Shown one piece after another: positions 17,590 to 24,937 of a stretch of 64,000 nucleotides of DNA. The stretch covers positions 124,001-188,000 of the forward strand of contig NZ_LT699727.1 in assembly GCF_900155395.1 (NCBI RefSeq), read 5' to 3'. The stretch comes from Merdibacter massiliensis. Its GTDB lineage: Bacteria > Bacillota_I > Bacilli_A > Erysipelotrichales > Erysipelotrichaceae. A program made the translations under genes and the position numbers. The notes beneath the pieces are model-generated. The model had not been told where the DNA came from. It made no database searches and was given only the letters and a program-made list of their open reading frames with translations. The stretch's first letter is position 1. Every line of letters begins with the position of its first letter.

Positions 17590-17961
17590 AAATTTTAGAT
17601 GGGCCTTATCACCTCGTGTTAGTTTAGTATTATTTGTAAATTATTTTGCCATAAATAATCCTCCCCTATTTTGTTTGGTTATAAAAACTCAATCCTAAAA
17701 ATCAGCTCTATTATTTTGAATGTCATTATATTCTTTTATTCAATTATACCATCACTAATTAAATTACAAAGATTTCCTTTTTAGGTTCACATCGTTATTT
17801 TAATGTAAATCTATTAAAATAATTTTACCAGATTTCCGTACTTTCTCCAATTTCTATTTTTAATTACTTATTCTGAGTTTTATATCTTTCCCACTACACC
17901 ATTTACTACACCATTTTCTTTCAAAATGACGATTTTTGACGCTCTCAGACAAAAAGTAAGA

Positions 17962-17998
17962 ACCCGCAAAAACCTTATAAAATAAGGCTTTACGGGCT
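17962..17998. repeat. Cassette-boundary palindromic repeat, copy C
   Basis: Hairpin arms ACCCGCAAAAACCTTA / TAAGGCTTTACGGGCT. Flanking sequence on the left (CTACACCATTTTC, AAAAAGTAAGAACC) matches copy B, and on the right CAAACGAGCC (near 18,025) matches copy A. It marks the right edge of the accessory island; the next gene to the right is chromosomal in style. 17590-17940 otherwise holds only a minimal ORF (see findings) and AT-rich sequence. Confidence 0.65.
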
Positions 17999-18115
17999 CT
18001 GACACCACAGGACAAAACCACCCCAAACGAGCCAAGAGGTGAGTGCTAAATTTCTCGCTTTATTTTGTTGATTATTTATCATTCATGATATACTGATTCA
18101 AAGGAGGAATGATCG

Positions 18116-18505
18116 ATGTTAAAAGAAAAAGCAGAAAGCTATTATTTATCAGGATACAACTGTGCAGAATGTATTCTCCGCGCGGCTAATGATCTCTACG
18201 TATTAGGTCTTGATGAAAATGCACTTCATTTAGTATCTGGATTTGGCGGCGGTATGCAAGTTGGCGATGCTTGTGGTGCGCTTTGTGGTTCAATCAGTGT
18301 AATTTCCCGGCAGCTTGTCAAAACGAAGGCACATGATACCGCTTCATTACAACCAATGATCCAAAAAATGGTTTCCGATTTTGAAACCCAATTTCATACC
18401 ATTCGCTGCAGAGAGATAAAACCGCAATGTTTTGACCCGGACACTCGATGCTTGAAGACCGTACACATAGCTGCCGATATACTTGAGAAAATCATCACAC
18501 AGTGA
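18116..18505 (+). CDS. C_GCAxxG_C_C family protein
   Basis: A 129-residue protein with the diagnostic cysteine pattern: YNCAECILRA, then GGGMQVGDACGALCG, then C at RCREI and the late cysteines QCFDPDTRC. The family (C_GCAxxG_C_C) is found near membrane or redox proteins and its cysteines probably bind metal or form disulfides; the function is undefined. It has an SD (AAAGGAGG) and a likely -10 TATACT about 30 bases upstream. It is convergent with the PTS operon and shares its terminator. It is the first gene right of the accessory island. Confidence 0.85.
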   Translation: MLKEKAESYYLSGYNCAECILRAANDLYVLGLDENALHLVSGFGGGMQVGDACGALCGSISVISRQLVKTKAHDTASLQPMIQKMVSDFETQFHTIRCREIKPQCFDPDTRCLKTVHIAADILEKIITQ

Positions 18506-18521
18506 AAAGAAAAGAATCTAT

Positions 18522-18562
18522 AAAAAATGTGACAGCCCGATTGATCAGCCGTCACATTTTTT
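18522..18562. terminator. Bidirectional terminator between convergent genes
   Basis: Perfect arms AAAAAATGTGAC / GTCACATTTTTT with a 17-base loop, T-tailed on both strands. It serves the gene at 18116 and the PTS operon. Confidence 0.9.
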
Positions 18563-18569
18563 AGTGTTT

Positions 18570-19394
18570 TTATAAAATACCAAAGAACGCACAAATACAA
18601 GATAGAATGATCAAAAATACAAGAATGGTAGTCGTTTTAATGTTTTTTCCTAACAGCCAGTACATAATGCCAAATGTAAGCAATGGCAATAAACAAGGCA
18701 TGATCTGATCAATGTACTTTTGCAATGGTTCACTTGCTCCCGATACACCAATTTCTAAAGGGATAGTAATGTTCACTGTCGAAGCAATCATTGCCCCAAT
18801 GACCATAAGGCCTAAAATGGACGCTGCTTTTGTTAAATTTTCAACAATTCCAGATTGACTCATGTCGCCAAAAAACTTGACCCCATAACGCATCCCTGCT
18901 TTCAAGCAATAGAATCTAGCTAAAAATCCAGGGATATTGATAATTAGCAAAAATGCAATTGGACCAATGATGCTTCCTTGTTGTGCAAACGATACGCCAA
19001 CACCAATAGCGATAGTTAATAAGGTTCCCCAAAAAAACGAATCGCCAATCCCTGCCATCGGCCCCATCAAGGAAGTTTTCACAGCACTGATGCTGGAAGC
19101 ATCAAAATTTTCATCTTTTGCATTTTCTTCTTCCATAGCCGCTGTGATTCCAGCTAACAGTGAAACAATATGTGGAGTACAGGACATAAATTCCAAATGT
19201 CGCTGTAAGGCTGCTGCCATCTGCTCCTTATCATCTTTGTACAATTTTTTTAATACTGGAATCATCATATAACAATACATCAAATTTTGTTGTCGTTCAT
19301 AATTCCATCCTGCATCCAAAGTACAGGAACGAGTAAAGACTTTACGAAGCTCTTTATTCGTGATCAATGATGTCTGGTTAAAATTCGTTGTCAT
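18570..19394 (-). CDS. PTS mannose/fructose/sorbose-family IID subunit
   Basis: A 274-residue membrane protein, the last gene of the PTS operon. The N-terminal cytoplasmic part (TRSCTLDAGWNYERQQNLMY) and the loop SLMGPMAGIGDSFFWGTL are hallmarks of IID (EIID-Man) proteins; several hydrophobic helices follow, ending at the C-terminus. With IIC it forms the sugar channel. It overlaps the end of IIC by 17 bases with an AAGGAGG site inside IIC, so the two are coupled. The sugar cannot be told from sequence. Confidence 0.92.
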   Translation of the reverse strand: MTTNFNQTSLITNKELRKVFTRSCTLDAGWNYERQQNLMYCYMMIPVLKKLYKDDKEQMAAALQRHLEFMSCTPHIVSLLAGITAAMEEENAKDENFDASSISAVKTSLMGPMAGIGDSFFWGTLLTIAIGVGVSFAQQGSIIGPIAFLLIINIPGFLARFYCLKAGMRYGVKFFGDMSQSGIVENLTKAASILGLMVIGAMIASTVNITIPLEIGVSGASEPLQKYIDQIMPCLLPLLTFGIMYWLLGKNIKTTTILVFLIILSCICAFFGIL

Positions 19395-20151
19395 CGATTA
19401 AAACCTCCTTCTGTTTCTTGTTATCAGAGAAAAATCCCAAAGCTGCAATGACCAAGCCTGCCAACGCAACGCCAAATACAGGAATCTGTAGATAAGCAGC
19501 TAACAAGAAACCTGCTAACAAATACGGAGACAGTTCTTTTGTCACGATCATTTTTGCCAACATTGCAAAACCAACTGCCGGCAAGATACCTGCAGCTACA
19601 TCCATGCCATGGGTAATAAATTGTGGAATCATAGCTAACACATCTTCAATGACAGGGACTCCTAAATAGAAAGCGATACCTACCACAACCGACAATACGA
19701 TCTTATTGCCGATACCAGCAAACCGTGCGATCCATTCTACTTTTTTATAATCTCCTAAAGCTGCATATTTATCTGCTAAATGTGTTGCCCAGGTTAGTAA
19801 AAACATCATCTGCAGATTATCAAACAGAAGAACCAAAGTTGCTACCGGTACCGCCAATGCTACCGCTGCACCTACTTCTTGGCCGGTCAAAATCACAAAA
19901 GATGTACCAATAATCGCACCGGAAGTAATATCAGGAGGATTGCTCGCACCGATAGGGACCGCACCTAAGAAAATCAATTCCAAAGAAGCACCAACCATGA
20001 TACCTGTTTTTAGATCCCCCAGTACGAGACCCACTAAGGTGGCTACTACAATAGGGCGATTATTCATCGTTGATCCCCAATAACTATGCATGTAACCAAC
20101 AAATGCTACCAATGTGATCAATAATGACTGCATCAATAAATTTTCATTCAT
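19378..20151 (-). CDS. PTS mannose/fructose/sorbose-family IIC subunit
   Basis: A 257-residue membrane permease. The natural start is ATG 20151 (MNENLLMQSLLITLVAFVGY). A GLVLGDLKTGIMVGASLELIFLG segment is typical of IIC. Its own ribosome site has been split by the IS110 copy that begins seven bases upstream. The remaining leader before the ATG is IS sequence with no good SD, although an in-frame start inside the IS (ATG 20190, adding 13 residues MLRQGTFVSYKKY) exists. Expression may be lowered or depend on that fused start. Confidence 0.92.
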   Translation of the reverse strand: MNENLLMQSLLITLVAFVGYMHSYWGSTMNNRPIVVATLVGLVLGDLKTGIMVGASLELIFLGAVPIGASNPPDITSGAIIGTSFVILTGQEVGAAVALAVPVATLVLLFDNLQMMFLLTWATHLADKYAALGDYKKVEWIARFAGIGNKIVLSVVVGIAFYLGVPVIEDVLAMIPQFITHGMDVAAGILPAVGFAMLAKMIVTKELSPYLLAGFLLAAYLQIPVFGVALAGLVIAALGFFSDNKKQKEVLIDDNEF

Positions 20152-20229
20152 ATATTTCTTGTATGATACAAATGTACCTTGTCGTAGCATTCATATCACT
20201 TTTCCTTTCCAACCTTTTATATAATGTAG

Positions 20230-20370
20230 ATAGAACCTTAGTACTCTTATATATTTATGTGGTTTATCTACTCAAAGGAGAGTGAATCTATAGGATCTTA
20301 TTACATCTGTTTATAGCTGGATAGGTTTTGATATCTTCATGTCACGCAAGTTTACACTAGTAAGACCACT
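20230..20370 (+). ncRNA. Candidate bridge RNA of the IS110 element, copy 1 (approximate limits)
   Basis: IS110 relatives express a bridge RNA from the noncoding left end, with a target loop followed by a donor loop. Here, in that order: TATATATTTAT (20,248-20,258), resembling the left target half CATATATTT; CAAAGGAG (20,273-20,280), complementary to the right target half CTCCTTTG; TATAGCTGG (20,312-20,320), matching the element's right end CATAGCTGG; and TCACGCAAG (20,342-20,350), pairing with the element's left end CTTGTATGA with one wobble and one mismatch. The RNA itself and its borders are inferred. Confidence 0.55.
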
Positions 20371-20402
20371 ATAGAATGACAAGGTTCTAGAAAGGTGGTC
20401 TT
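20362..20402 (+). promoter_or_regulatory. Hairpin hiding the transposase ribosome binding site
   Basis: AAGACCAC (20,362-20,369) pairs with GTGGTCTT (20,395-20,402). The 3' arm contains the GGTGG Shine-Dalgarno of the transposase (ATG 20,406). Transcripts reading in from outside would keep this hairpin, so translation of the transposase should be held down. The same hairpin is present in copy 2 at 40,777-40,817. Confidence 0.6.
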
Positions 20403-20405
20403 TTT

Positions 20406-21575
20406 ATGTCTAAACTGTTTTGTGGTATCGACGTTGCTAAATTTGAACACGTCGCAAGTATCTATGATCCTTCTACTGGTGAAATGATTCTTGATTCACT
20501 TCATTTTGATAATAACGATAAAGGTTTTAAAACATTATTATCTTCTCTTTCTAAATTGAACAAACGTTGCGAAATACTGATTGGTTTTGAATCAACCGGT
20601 CACTATCATCAGGTCTTATTCAATTTTCTAACTTCCAAGAAATATAAGTGTTTTTTAATCAACCCTTATATGACCAGTAAGTTTAGATCTATTTCTTTGC
20701 GTGATGCCAAGAATGACGATATCGATTCCAGAGCCATCGCAAAGTTCTTATCGTTTGAATATAAATCTTTGATTGAACAAGAATTCTTAAGCAGCGAATT
20801 GAAAGAGCTGGTTAATCAAAGACATTTCTTAATAATCGAGTCTTCAAAAATGAAAATCAAGCTAAAATCATATCTCGATAGAACATTTCCTGAACTTGAA
20901 TCCATTGTTGATATCAACACAGCTGCTATTCGAGCTATTTTAAAGGAGTATCCAACCGCTAATTCTATATCTGAAGCTAGAATAGATAAACTAAAGAATC
21001 TAGCTAAAAAGGCTTCTAAAGGTAAATATTCTCTATCAAAAGTTGAAGCTGTTAAAGAAGCAGCTAAGACTTCAATCGGAATTCACTCTTTAAGCATTGG
21101 TTTGAATATCATTCAATGTATTGAAACTTTAGAACTAAAAGAAAGGCAGATTGATAGAATCGAAAAAGAAATCAAAGAACATCCTACTGTGCTTGATTCT
21201 CCTTTACATCAGTTAATTGGGATTAACGATATAGAAATCGGTTATATCATGTCTGCCATTATTAGTATAACTCGTTTTAGCTCTCCAGAAAAGATAGTAG
21301 CTTATGCAGGTTTAGATCCAAAGGTTAGACAATCCGGTACATGGAAGGCAAATACGACTAGAATGTCCAAAAGAGGAAACAAACTATTAAGATATGCTTT
21401 GATATGGACAGCTTTCAATATGACCAGAAGACCTGGACCTATGAAAAACTATTTTGCGCTAAAGAAGTCTCAAGGAAAGTCTCACTACAACGCCTTAGGA
21501 CACTGTGCAACAAAACTTTGTCGTTACATTTTCTGGATACTTAATCATCCTGATTCAAACTTTGAATACCAATAA
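20406..21575 (+). CDS. IS110 family transposase (copy 1)
   Basis: A 389-residue protein. The N-terminal RuvC-like DEDD domain starts KLFCGIDVAKFEHVASIYD (first Asp) and includes LIGFESTGHYHQVLFNFL (Glu) and LRDAKNDDIDSRAIAKF (the Asp pair). The C-terminal Transposase_20 domain has the catalytic serine region, YAGLDPKVRQSGTWKAN, then RMSKRGNKLLRYAL. It recombines DNA under bridge-RNA guidance, using a CT core. Intact and identical to copy 2, so recently active. It is transcribed against the PTS genes that flank it. Confidence 0.97.
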   Translation: MSKLFCGIDVAKFEHVASIYDPSTGEMILDSLHFDNNDKGFKTLLSSLSKLNKRCEILIGFESTGHYHQVLFNFLTSKKYKCFLINPYMTSKFRSISLRDAKNDDIDSRAIAKFLSFEYKSLIEQEFLSSELKELVNQRHFLIIESSKMKIKLKSYLDRTFPELESIVDINTAAIRAILKEYPTANSISEARIDKLKNLAKKASKGKYSLSKVEAVKEAAKTSIGIHSLSIGLNIIQCIETLELKERQIDRIEKEIKEHPTVLDSPLHQLIGINDIEIGYIMSAIISITRFSSPEKIVAYAGLDPKVRQSGTWKANTTRMSKRGNKLLRYALIWTAFNMTRRPGPMKNYFALKKSQGKSHYNALGHCATKLCRYIFWILNHPDSNFEYQ

Positions 21576-21750
21576 TTTCAAACAATATTTTCATAAAACA
21601 AACTTTTTTATATAAATATATCATTTATAGCTATTCGTTATTTAAGACTACTTATATAACTGAGCTTTCGTATACCCTAAATATACTTTATTGAATTTTG
21701 ACAATTCTTATCTTTTTTTACTTGACAGATTCATAGCTGGTCTCCTTTTC

Positions 21751-22221
21751 CTATAGCAGATCCATAACATCTTGTTTGGAATCACCTGGAACCAAACGTA
21801 CTTCTAACTCAATTCCCTGCTCTCTTATCGCTCGTAATTTTTGTTCATCTTCTTTACTGATGAACACGGCCTTTGCAATTTGTCTTCTGCCTTCCATCTG
21901 TTTCATACCACCGATATTGATCGTATCGATGCATTTTGTTTCTTTGCTTAATCGATAAGCATCCTCTACACTACCGACGATAATAAATAATTTATACTTA
22001 TCTGTTACATTGCTATTCAACGCCTTGATGGAATCATCGATGGATTTCATCACTAATTTGACTCCAGTCGGTTTCGCCATCCGCATGGCGCTCATCTTTA
22101 ATTCATCTTCCATCAATTCATCATTGGCAATCAAGATACAATCCGCATCTAGAAATTTTGTCCAAGAAAATGCAACCTGTCCATGCAGCAATCGATGATC
22201 GATTCTCATAAGTTTTATCAT
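21751..22221 (-). CDS. PTS mannose/fructose/sorbose-family IIB subunit
   Basis: A 156-residue cytoplasmic protein. MIKLMRIDHRLLHGQVAFSW carries the phosphorylated histidine of the IIB-Man family (D-x-R-[LFY]-[LIV]-H-G-Q-V). It passes phosphate from IIA to the incoming sugar. The start at 22,221 has GGAGAG upstream and overlaps the end of the BtpA-like gene by four bases. Its stop lies only seven bases from the IS110 right end, so the IS cuts the operon directly after it. Confidence 0.93.
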   Translation of the reverse strand: MIKLMRIDHRLLHGQVAFSWTKFLDADCILIANDELMEDELKMSAMRMAKPTGVKLVMKSIDDSIKALNSNVTDKYKLFIIVGSVEDAYRLSKETKCIDTINIGGMKQMEGRRQIAKAVFISKEDEQKLRAIREQGIELEVRLVPGDSKQDVMDLL

Positions 22222-22967
22222 GCTTCTCTCCTCCTGATTCTTTCTGCGGCCTCCACAATGGCCTTAACATGCTCACCGCTGACTTCCCCATCATCTTTAT
22301 AAGTATCTTTAAAATAACTTCCTACAATTGCTCCATCTGCATAGGCAAATTGTTTTTCCATGTTTTCTGGCGTAATTCCTGCTCCAACGATCAATGGGAA
22401 ATTTCCGATTCCTTTTCGAAATTGTTGAATTTTTTCTAAAGATGTTTCTTGTCCTGTGGCATCTTGTGTCACGCAAATTGCATCACAACGCTGCATTGCA
22501 ATCTTCAAATCTTCTTCTAAAGTATTGGCTGATAAAACCGGCTGATATTTAAATCGGACTCCACCTAGAATCTTTCCTGTATATTTACTTCTGCATAGTT
22601 TGAAAAAAGCATCCAAGGTATCTTCATCCCGAGGTTTTACATGTCCAACCACGGAATCCAATTGTACAAATGAAGCTTGATATTTTTCTGCCAAATAAAA
22701 TCCCATTGCATCCACATTCAAACAATTTACACCGTAAGGAATGCTGAGATTCAAGTTTTTCACATATTGCAATGCTTTTTCCATATTGTGATACTGACCA
22801 AAGTAATTTTCTATAATGATGCAATCTACTCCATTTTCTACATATAGATCAATTTCTTTTTTCATCCTTTCTTCAATATCTGCATCCGTATCACCTTTTA
22901 GATGCAGCATTGCTAATATAGGTTTTTTCTTGCGAAAAATAGATAAAAAATCTCTTTTGTCATCCAT
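22218..22967 (-). CDS. BtpA/SgcQ family TIM-barrel protein
   Basis: A 249-residue protein. ATG 22,967 is used (GAGGAGAG site). The sequence ILAMLHLKGDTDADIEER at the start, GVDCIIIENYFG, LGGVRFKYQPVLSA and LIVGAGITPENMEKQFAYADG fit the BtpA/SgcQ beta-alpha barrel family. BtpA was first linked to photosystem I accumulation in cyanobacteria, while SgcQ lies in an enterobacterial sugar PTS cluster, which is the relevant parallel here. The position between IIA and IIB suggests it acts on the imported sugar phosphate. The reaction is unknown. Confidence 0.85.
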   Translation of the reverse strand: MDDKRDFLSIFRKKKPILAMLHLKGDTDADIEERMKKEIDLYVENGVDCIIIENYFGQYHNMEKALQYVKNLNLSIPYGVNCLNVDAMGFYLAEKYQASFVQLDSVVGHVKPRDEDTLDAFFKLCRSKYTGKILGGVRFKYQPVLSANTLEEDLKIAMQRCDAICVTQDATGQETSLEKIQQFRKGIGNFPLIVGAGITPENMEKQFAYADGAIVGSYFKDTYKDDGEVSGEHVKAIVEAAERIRRREA

Positions 22968-22978
22968 AAATACTCTCC

Positions 22979-23392
22979 TCAAAAATCTTCTTCCTCTAAT
23001 TTTGTAATACCAACAGATTTTATACCTTGTTGTGCATCAGATTGGATCTGCATTACTGCTCTTTCATCCAAAGCATTTGGATATTCCAGACATAACGACA
23101 GCAACATATTGATATTCATTCCTGTAAATAACCAAACATTTTTCAAAGCGGACAGTGGATACATGGCTGAAAACACGCTTGCTCCATATAAATCTGTTAA
23201 GATTACGAATTCTCTTTGCGGATGTGCTATAATTTCTTGTGACAATTCTCTGCTAAAATCTTCTGCTAATCTTCCGGGCTGCAATTCATATGTAACAGCC
23301 TCATAAGCAATTTCACCAATGATCATCTTTGCTGTATCAAGCAATCCTTCCGCTAACTTTCCATGAGATGCCAATACAATAGTTCTTTCCAT
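22979..23392 (-). CDS. PTS mannose-family IIA subunit
   Basis: A 137-residue protein, first gene of the operon. ERTIVLASHGKLAEGLLDTA contains the phosphoacceptor histidine (SHG) of EIIA-Man, and FVILTDLYGASVFSA is the second conserved strand (DxxGGSP-like). It takes phosphate from HPr. ATG 23,392 follows AGGAGGAAATTG. Transcribed from the promoter at 23,435-23,463 and divergent from a GntR regulator that probably controls it. Confidence 0.9.
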   Translation of the reverse strand: MERTIVLASHGKLAEGLLDTAKMIIGEIAYEAVTYELQPGRLAEDFSRELSQEIIAHPQREFVILTDLYGASVFSAMYPLSALKNVWLFTGMNINMLLSLCLEYPNALDERAVMQIQSDAQQGIKSVGITKLEEEDF

Positions 23393-23403
23393 CAATTTCC
23401 TCC

Positions 23404-23423
23404 TAACTTGTATTAACTTGTAT
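23404..23423. promoter_or_regulatory. Possible GntR operator, direct repeat
   Basis: Two copies of AACTTGTATT-type sequence in tandem between the PTS promoter and the IIA start codon. A bound repressor would block the transcript. The pairing with the adjacent GntR regulator is inferred. Confidence 0.4.
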
Positions 23424-23434
23424 TTTCTAAATAC

Positions 23435-23463
23435 ATCTTAACATGTTATGTAACCGCTGTCAA
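23435..23463 (-). promoter_or_regulatory. Promoter of the PTS operon
   Basis: On the minus strand, TTGACA (23,458-23,463), 17 bases, TAAGAT (23,435-23,440). It lies 43 bases upstream of the IIA start codon. Confidence 0.7.
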
Positions 23464-23466
23464 TTC

Positions 23467-23494
23467 TTGCAAGTACATTTTTTTTTACTATAAT
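23467..23494 (+). promoter_or_regulatory. Promoter of the GntR regulator
   Basis: TTGCAA (23,467-23,472), 16 bases, TATAAT (23,489-23,494). It is back to back with the PTS promoter, so a single bound regulator could affect both. Confidence 0.65.
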
Positions 23495-23522
23495 TATTAC
23501 TATAGAATATAGGAGCTGAACG

Positions 23523-24248
23523 ATGAAACCATTAAAGCAATTCTGTGCTGTTACACTACAAGAACAGCTGCATGATGAATTATTTGAACAAATCCAAAGT
23601 GGAAAATATCAACCAGGAGAACGTATCCCTTCTGAAATGCAATTAAGCCAAATGTATAATATAAGCCGGGTAACTGTTCGCAATGCCATTCAACAATTAG
23701 TAGATGAGAACATTTTGGTCAAACGGCATGGCAAAGGTACATTTGTAAAAGTAGAAGTACATACCGAAGGCGTTTTCACTGGCGGCAGCTTTACCGATAC
23801 TTGTTTGCGAATGAATGCCACACCTTCCACAACGATCATCGAATGCAAGATCAATAAGATAGAAAAAGAGGTTGCTTCTTATTTTCAAGACCATCCTTCT
23901 CACTGTATCGAAATCAAACGTGTTCGTTTTGTAGACAAAGACCCCTGCATCATTGAACTGGACTATTTTCCAACTAAATATGATTTTCTATTAACAAATG
24001 ATTTAAAAGAGCTCTCTCTTTTAAAATTCGTCTCTACACAGACAGGTCTAAAGCCGTCAAATTTTGAAGATCATTTTACAATTGTTTATGCGAATAAAGA
24101 ATTTGCTGAATTATTAAATTGTACAATAGGTACACCTTTGCTCGAAGTACAGCAAAGAGTCTTGACATTGGATGATACAACTATCTATGTTAATAAACAA
24201 TATATTTTAACCAGCAAATATATTTATGCCGTTCGTTCATCTAAATAA
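23523..24248 (+). CDS. GntR family transcriptional regulator (HutC subfamily)
   Basis: A 241-residue protein. Residues about 12-75 form the GntR winged helix (GKYQPGERIPSEMQLSQMYN, then SRVTVRNAIQQLVDENILVK, then HGKGTFV). The remainder is a UTRA effector domain (KRVRFVDKDPCIIELDYFP, then PLLEVQQRVLTLDDT), which typically binds a sugar phosphate. Divergent from the PTS operon, of which it is the likely local regulator. Followed by its own terminator. Confidence 0.93.
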   Translation: MKPLKQFCAVTLQEQLHDELFEQIQSGKYQPGERIPSEMQLSQMYNISRVTVRNAIQQLVDENILVKRHGKGTFVKVEVHTEGVFTGGSFTDTCLRMNATPSTTIIECKINKIEKEVASYFQDHPSHCIEIKRVRFVDKDPCIIELDYFPTKYDFLLTNDLKELSLLKFVSTQTGLKPSNFEDHFTIVYANKEFAELLNCTIGTPLLEVQQRVLTLDDTTIYVNKQYILTSKYIYAVRSSK

Positions 24249-24260
24249 TTATTTAAACAT

Positions 24261-24302
24261 AAAAAAGGATGATTCCTGCATGTAGAGAAACCATCCTTTT
24301 TT
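24261..24302 (+). terminator. Terminator of the GntR gene
   Basis: AAAAAAGGATG pairs with CATCCTTTTTT, with a 20-base loop. The following stretch 24,303-24,600 has no gene I can support; short frames there have no ribosome site. Confidence 0.85.
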
Positions 24303-24617
24303 CGCACTTATTATTTTTCTACCTGGATATACATCACTGCATATCCATTAATGAATCCACAGGATGCGCCTTGTCCTTTCTAATACATTTTTCAATTTGC
24401 ATCACCTTCCTTGTGTTATGCTTTCTGCTTATATTATGTCACATATTGCTATCTATACAAGCATTGTGGAAAATTTGGATACATTCCTGGTAAAATGGGC
24501 AAATCTGACTATCCAAATTATTCACATTATGCGAAATTATGTGAATAAGTGCAAAAAGCGTGCAACCTTTCCTGATTTCTGTATAATAATATTATCAAAG
24601 AAAGGTAAGGTGACCAC

Positions 24618-24842
24618 ATGTATCTGTTATACTTTTTTGCAATCATTTCCATCCTGCAGTTGGTTATGTTCCGCATGCCAATGCTCTTGCTGTTCCTTGT
24701 GGTCGCATATGCCGTTTATTCCCTGATTCAATCACGAAAGGCACATCAAAGTGCAGGCCCCGCTTATACGCAGCAAACATCGTCCTCTCGATCCTCGAAA
24801 AAAGATGTCATTGATGTAGAATATACAGAGCATGAACTTTAG
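24618..24842 (+). CDS. Small single-pass membrane protein
   Basis: 74 residues: a very hydrophobic N-terminal half (YLLYFFAIISILQLVMF, then MLLLFLVVAYAVYSLI) likely forming one or two membrane helices, then a polar serine-rich tail ending DVIDVEYTEHEL. The family is not recognised. An AAGGTAAGGTG ribosome site precedes it, and a strong terminator follows, which supports a real single-gene unit. Confidence 0.7.
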   Translation: MYLLYFFAIISILQLVMFRMPMLLLFLVVAYAVYSLIQSRKAHQSAGPAYTQQTSSSRSSKKDVIDVEYTEHEL

Positions 24843-24867
24843 AAGCAGAATACTGCTTCTTTTTTTA
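24841..24867 (+). terminator. Terminator of the small membrane protein gene
   Basis: AGAAGCAG aata CTGCTTCT followed by seven further T. The hairpin begins at the stop codon. Confidence 0.9.
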
Positions 24868-24872
24868 TGAAA

Positions 24873-24930
24873 AAGATCCCGCTTTTAACTGTGTAATGAA
24901 TCGTTTCACAGTACCTCTTTGCGGGATCTT
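24873..24930 (-). terminator. Terminator of the ABC exporter gene
   Basis: Outer arms AAGATCCCGC / GCGGGATCTT with an inner ACTGTG / CACAGT stem; the T run follows on the minus strand. It starts just past the stop at 24,938. Confidence 0.85.
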
Positions 24931-24937
24931 ATTTGTT

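Larger units (their letters stand above)
20158..21743 (+). mobile_element. IS110-family insertion sequence, copy 1
   Basis: About 1,586 bp, identical as far as I can compare with copy 2 at 40,573-42,158. The ends are deduced by comparing the two flanks: a CT dinucleotide occurs at both junctions (20,158-20,159 and 21,742-21,743). There are no terminal inverted repeats and no target duplication beyond CT, as expected of IS110. One gene (20,406) is preceded by a 246-base noncoding left end. Rejoining the flanks restores AAAAGGAG six bases before the IIC start codon, so it interrupted the Shine-Dalgarno between IIB and IIC. Confidence 0.9.

Noticed and set aside
20158-20200. Terminal inverted repeats for the IS110 element
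   Set aside because: Comparing both ends of both copies shows only the shared CT core, as expected for IS110.
24269-24726. Two overlapping plus-strand frames
   Set aside because: They begin inside a terminator or lack a Shine-Dalgarno; only the frame from 24,618 has a site and sensible topology.
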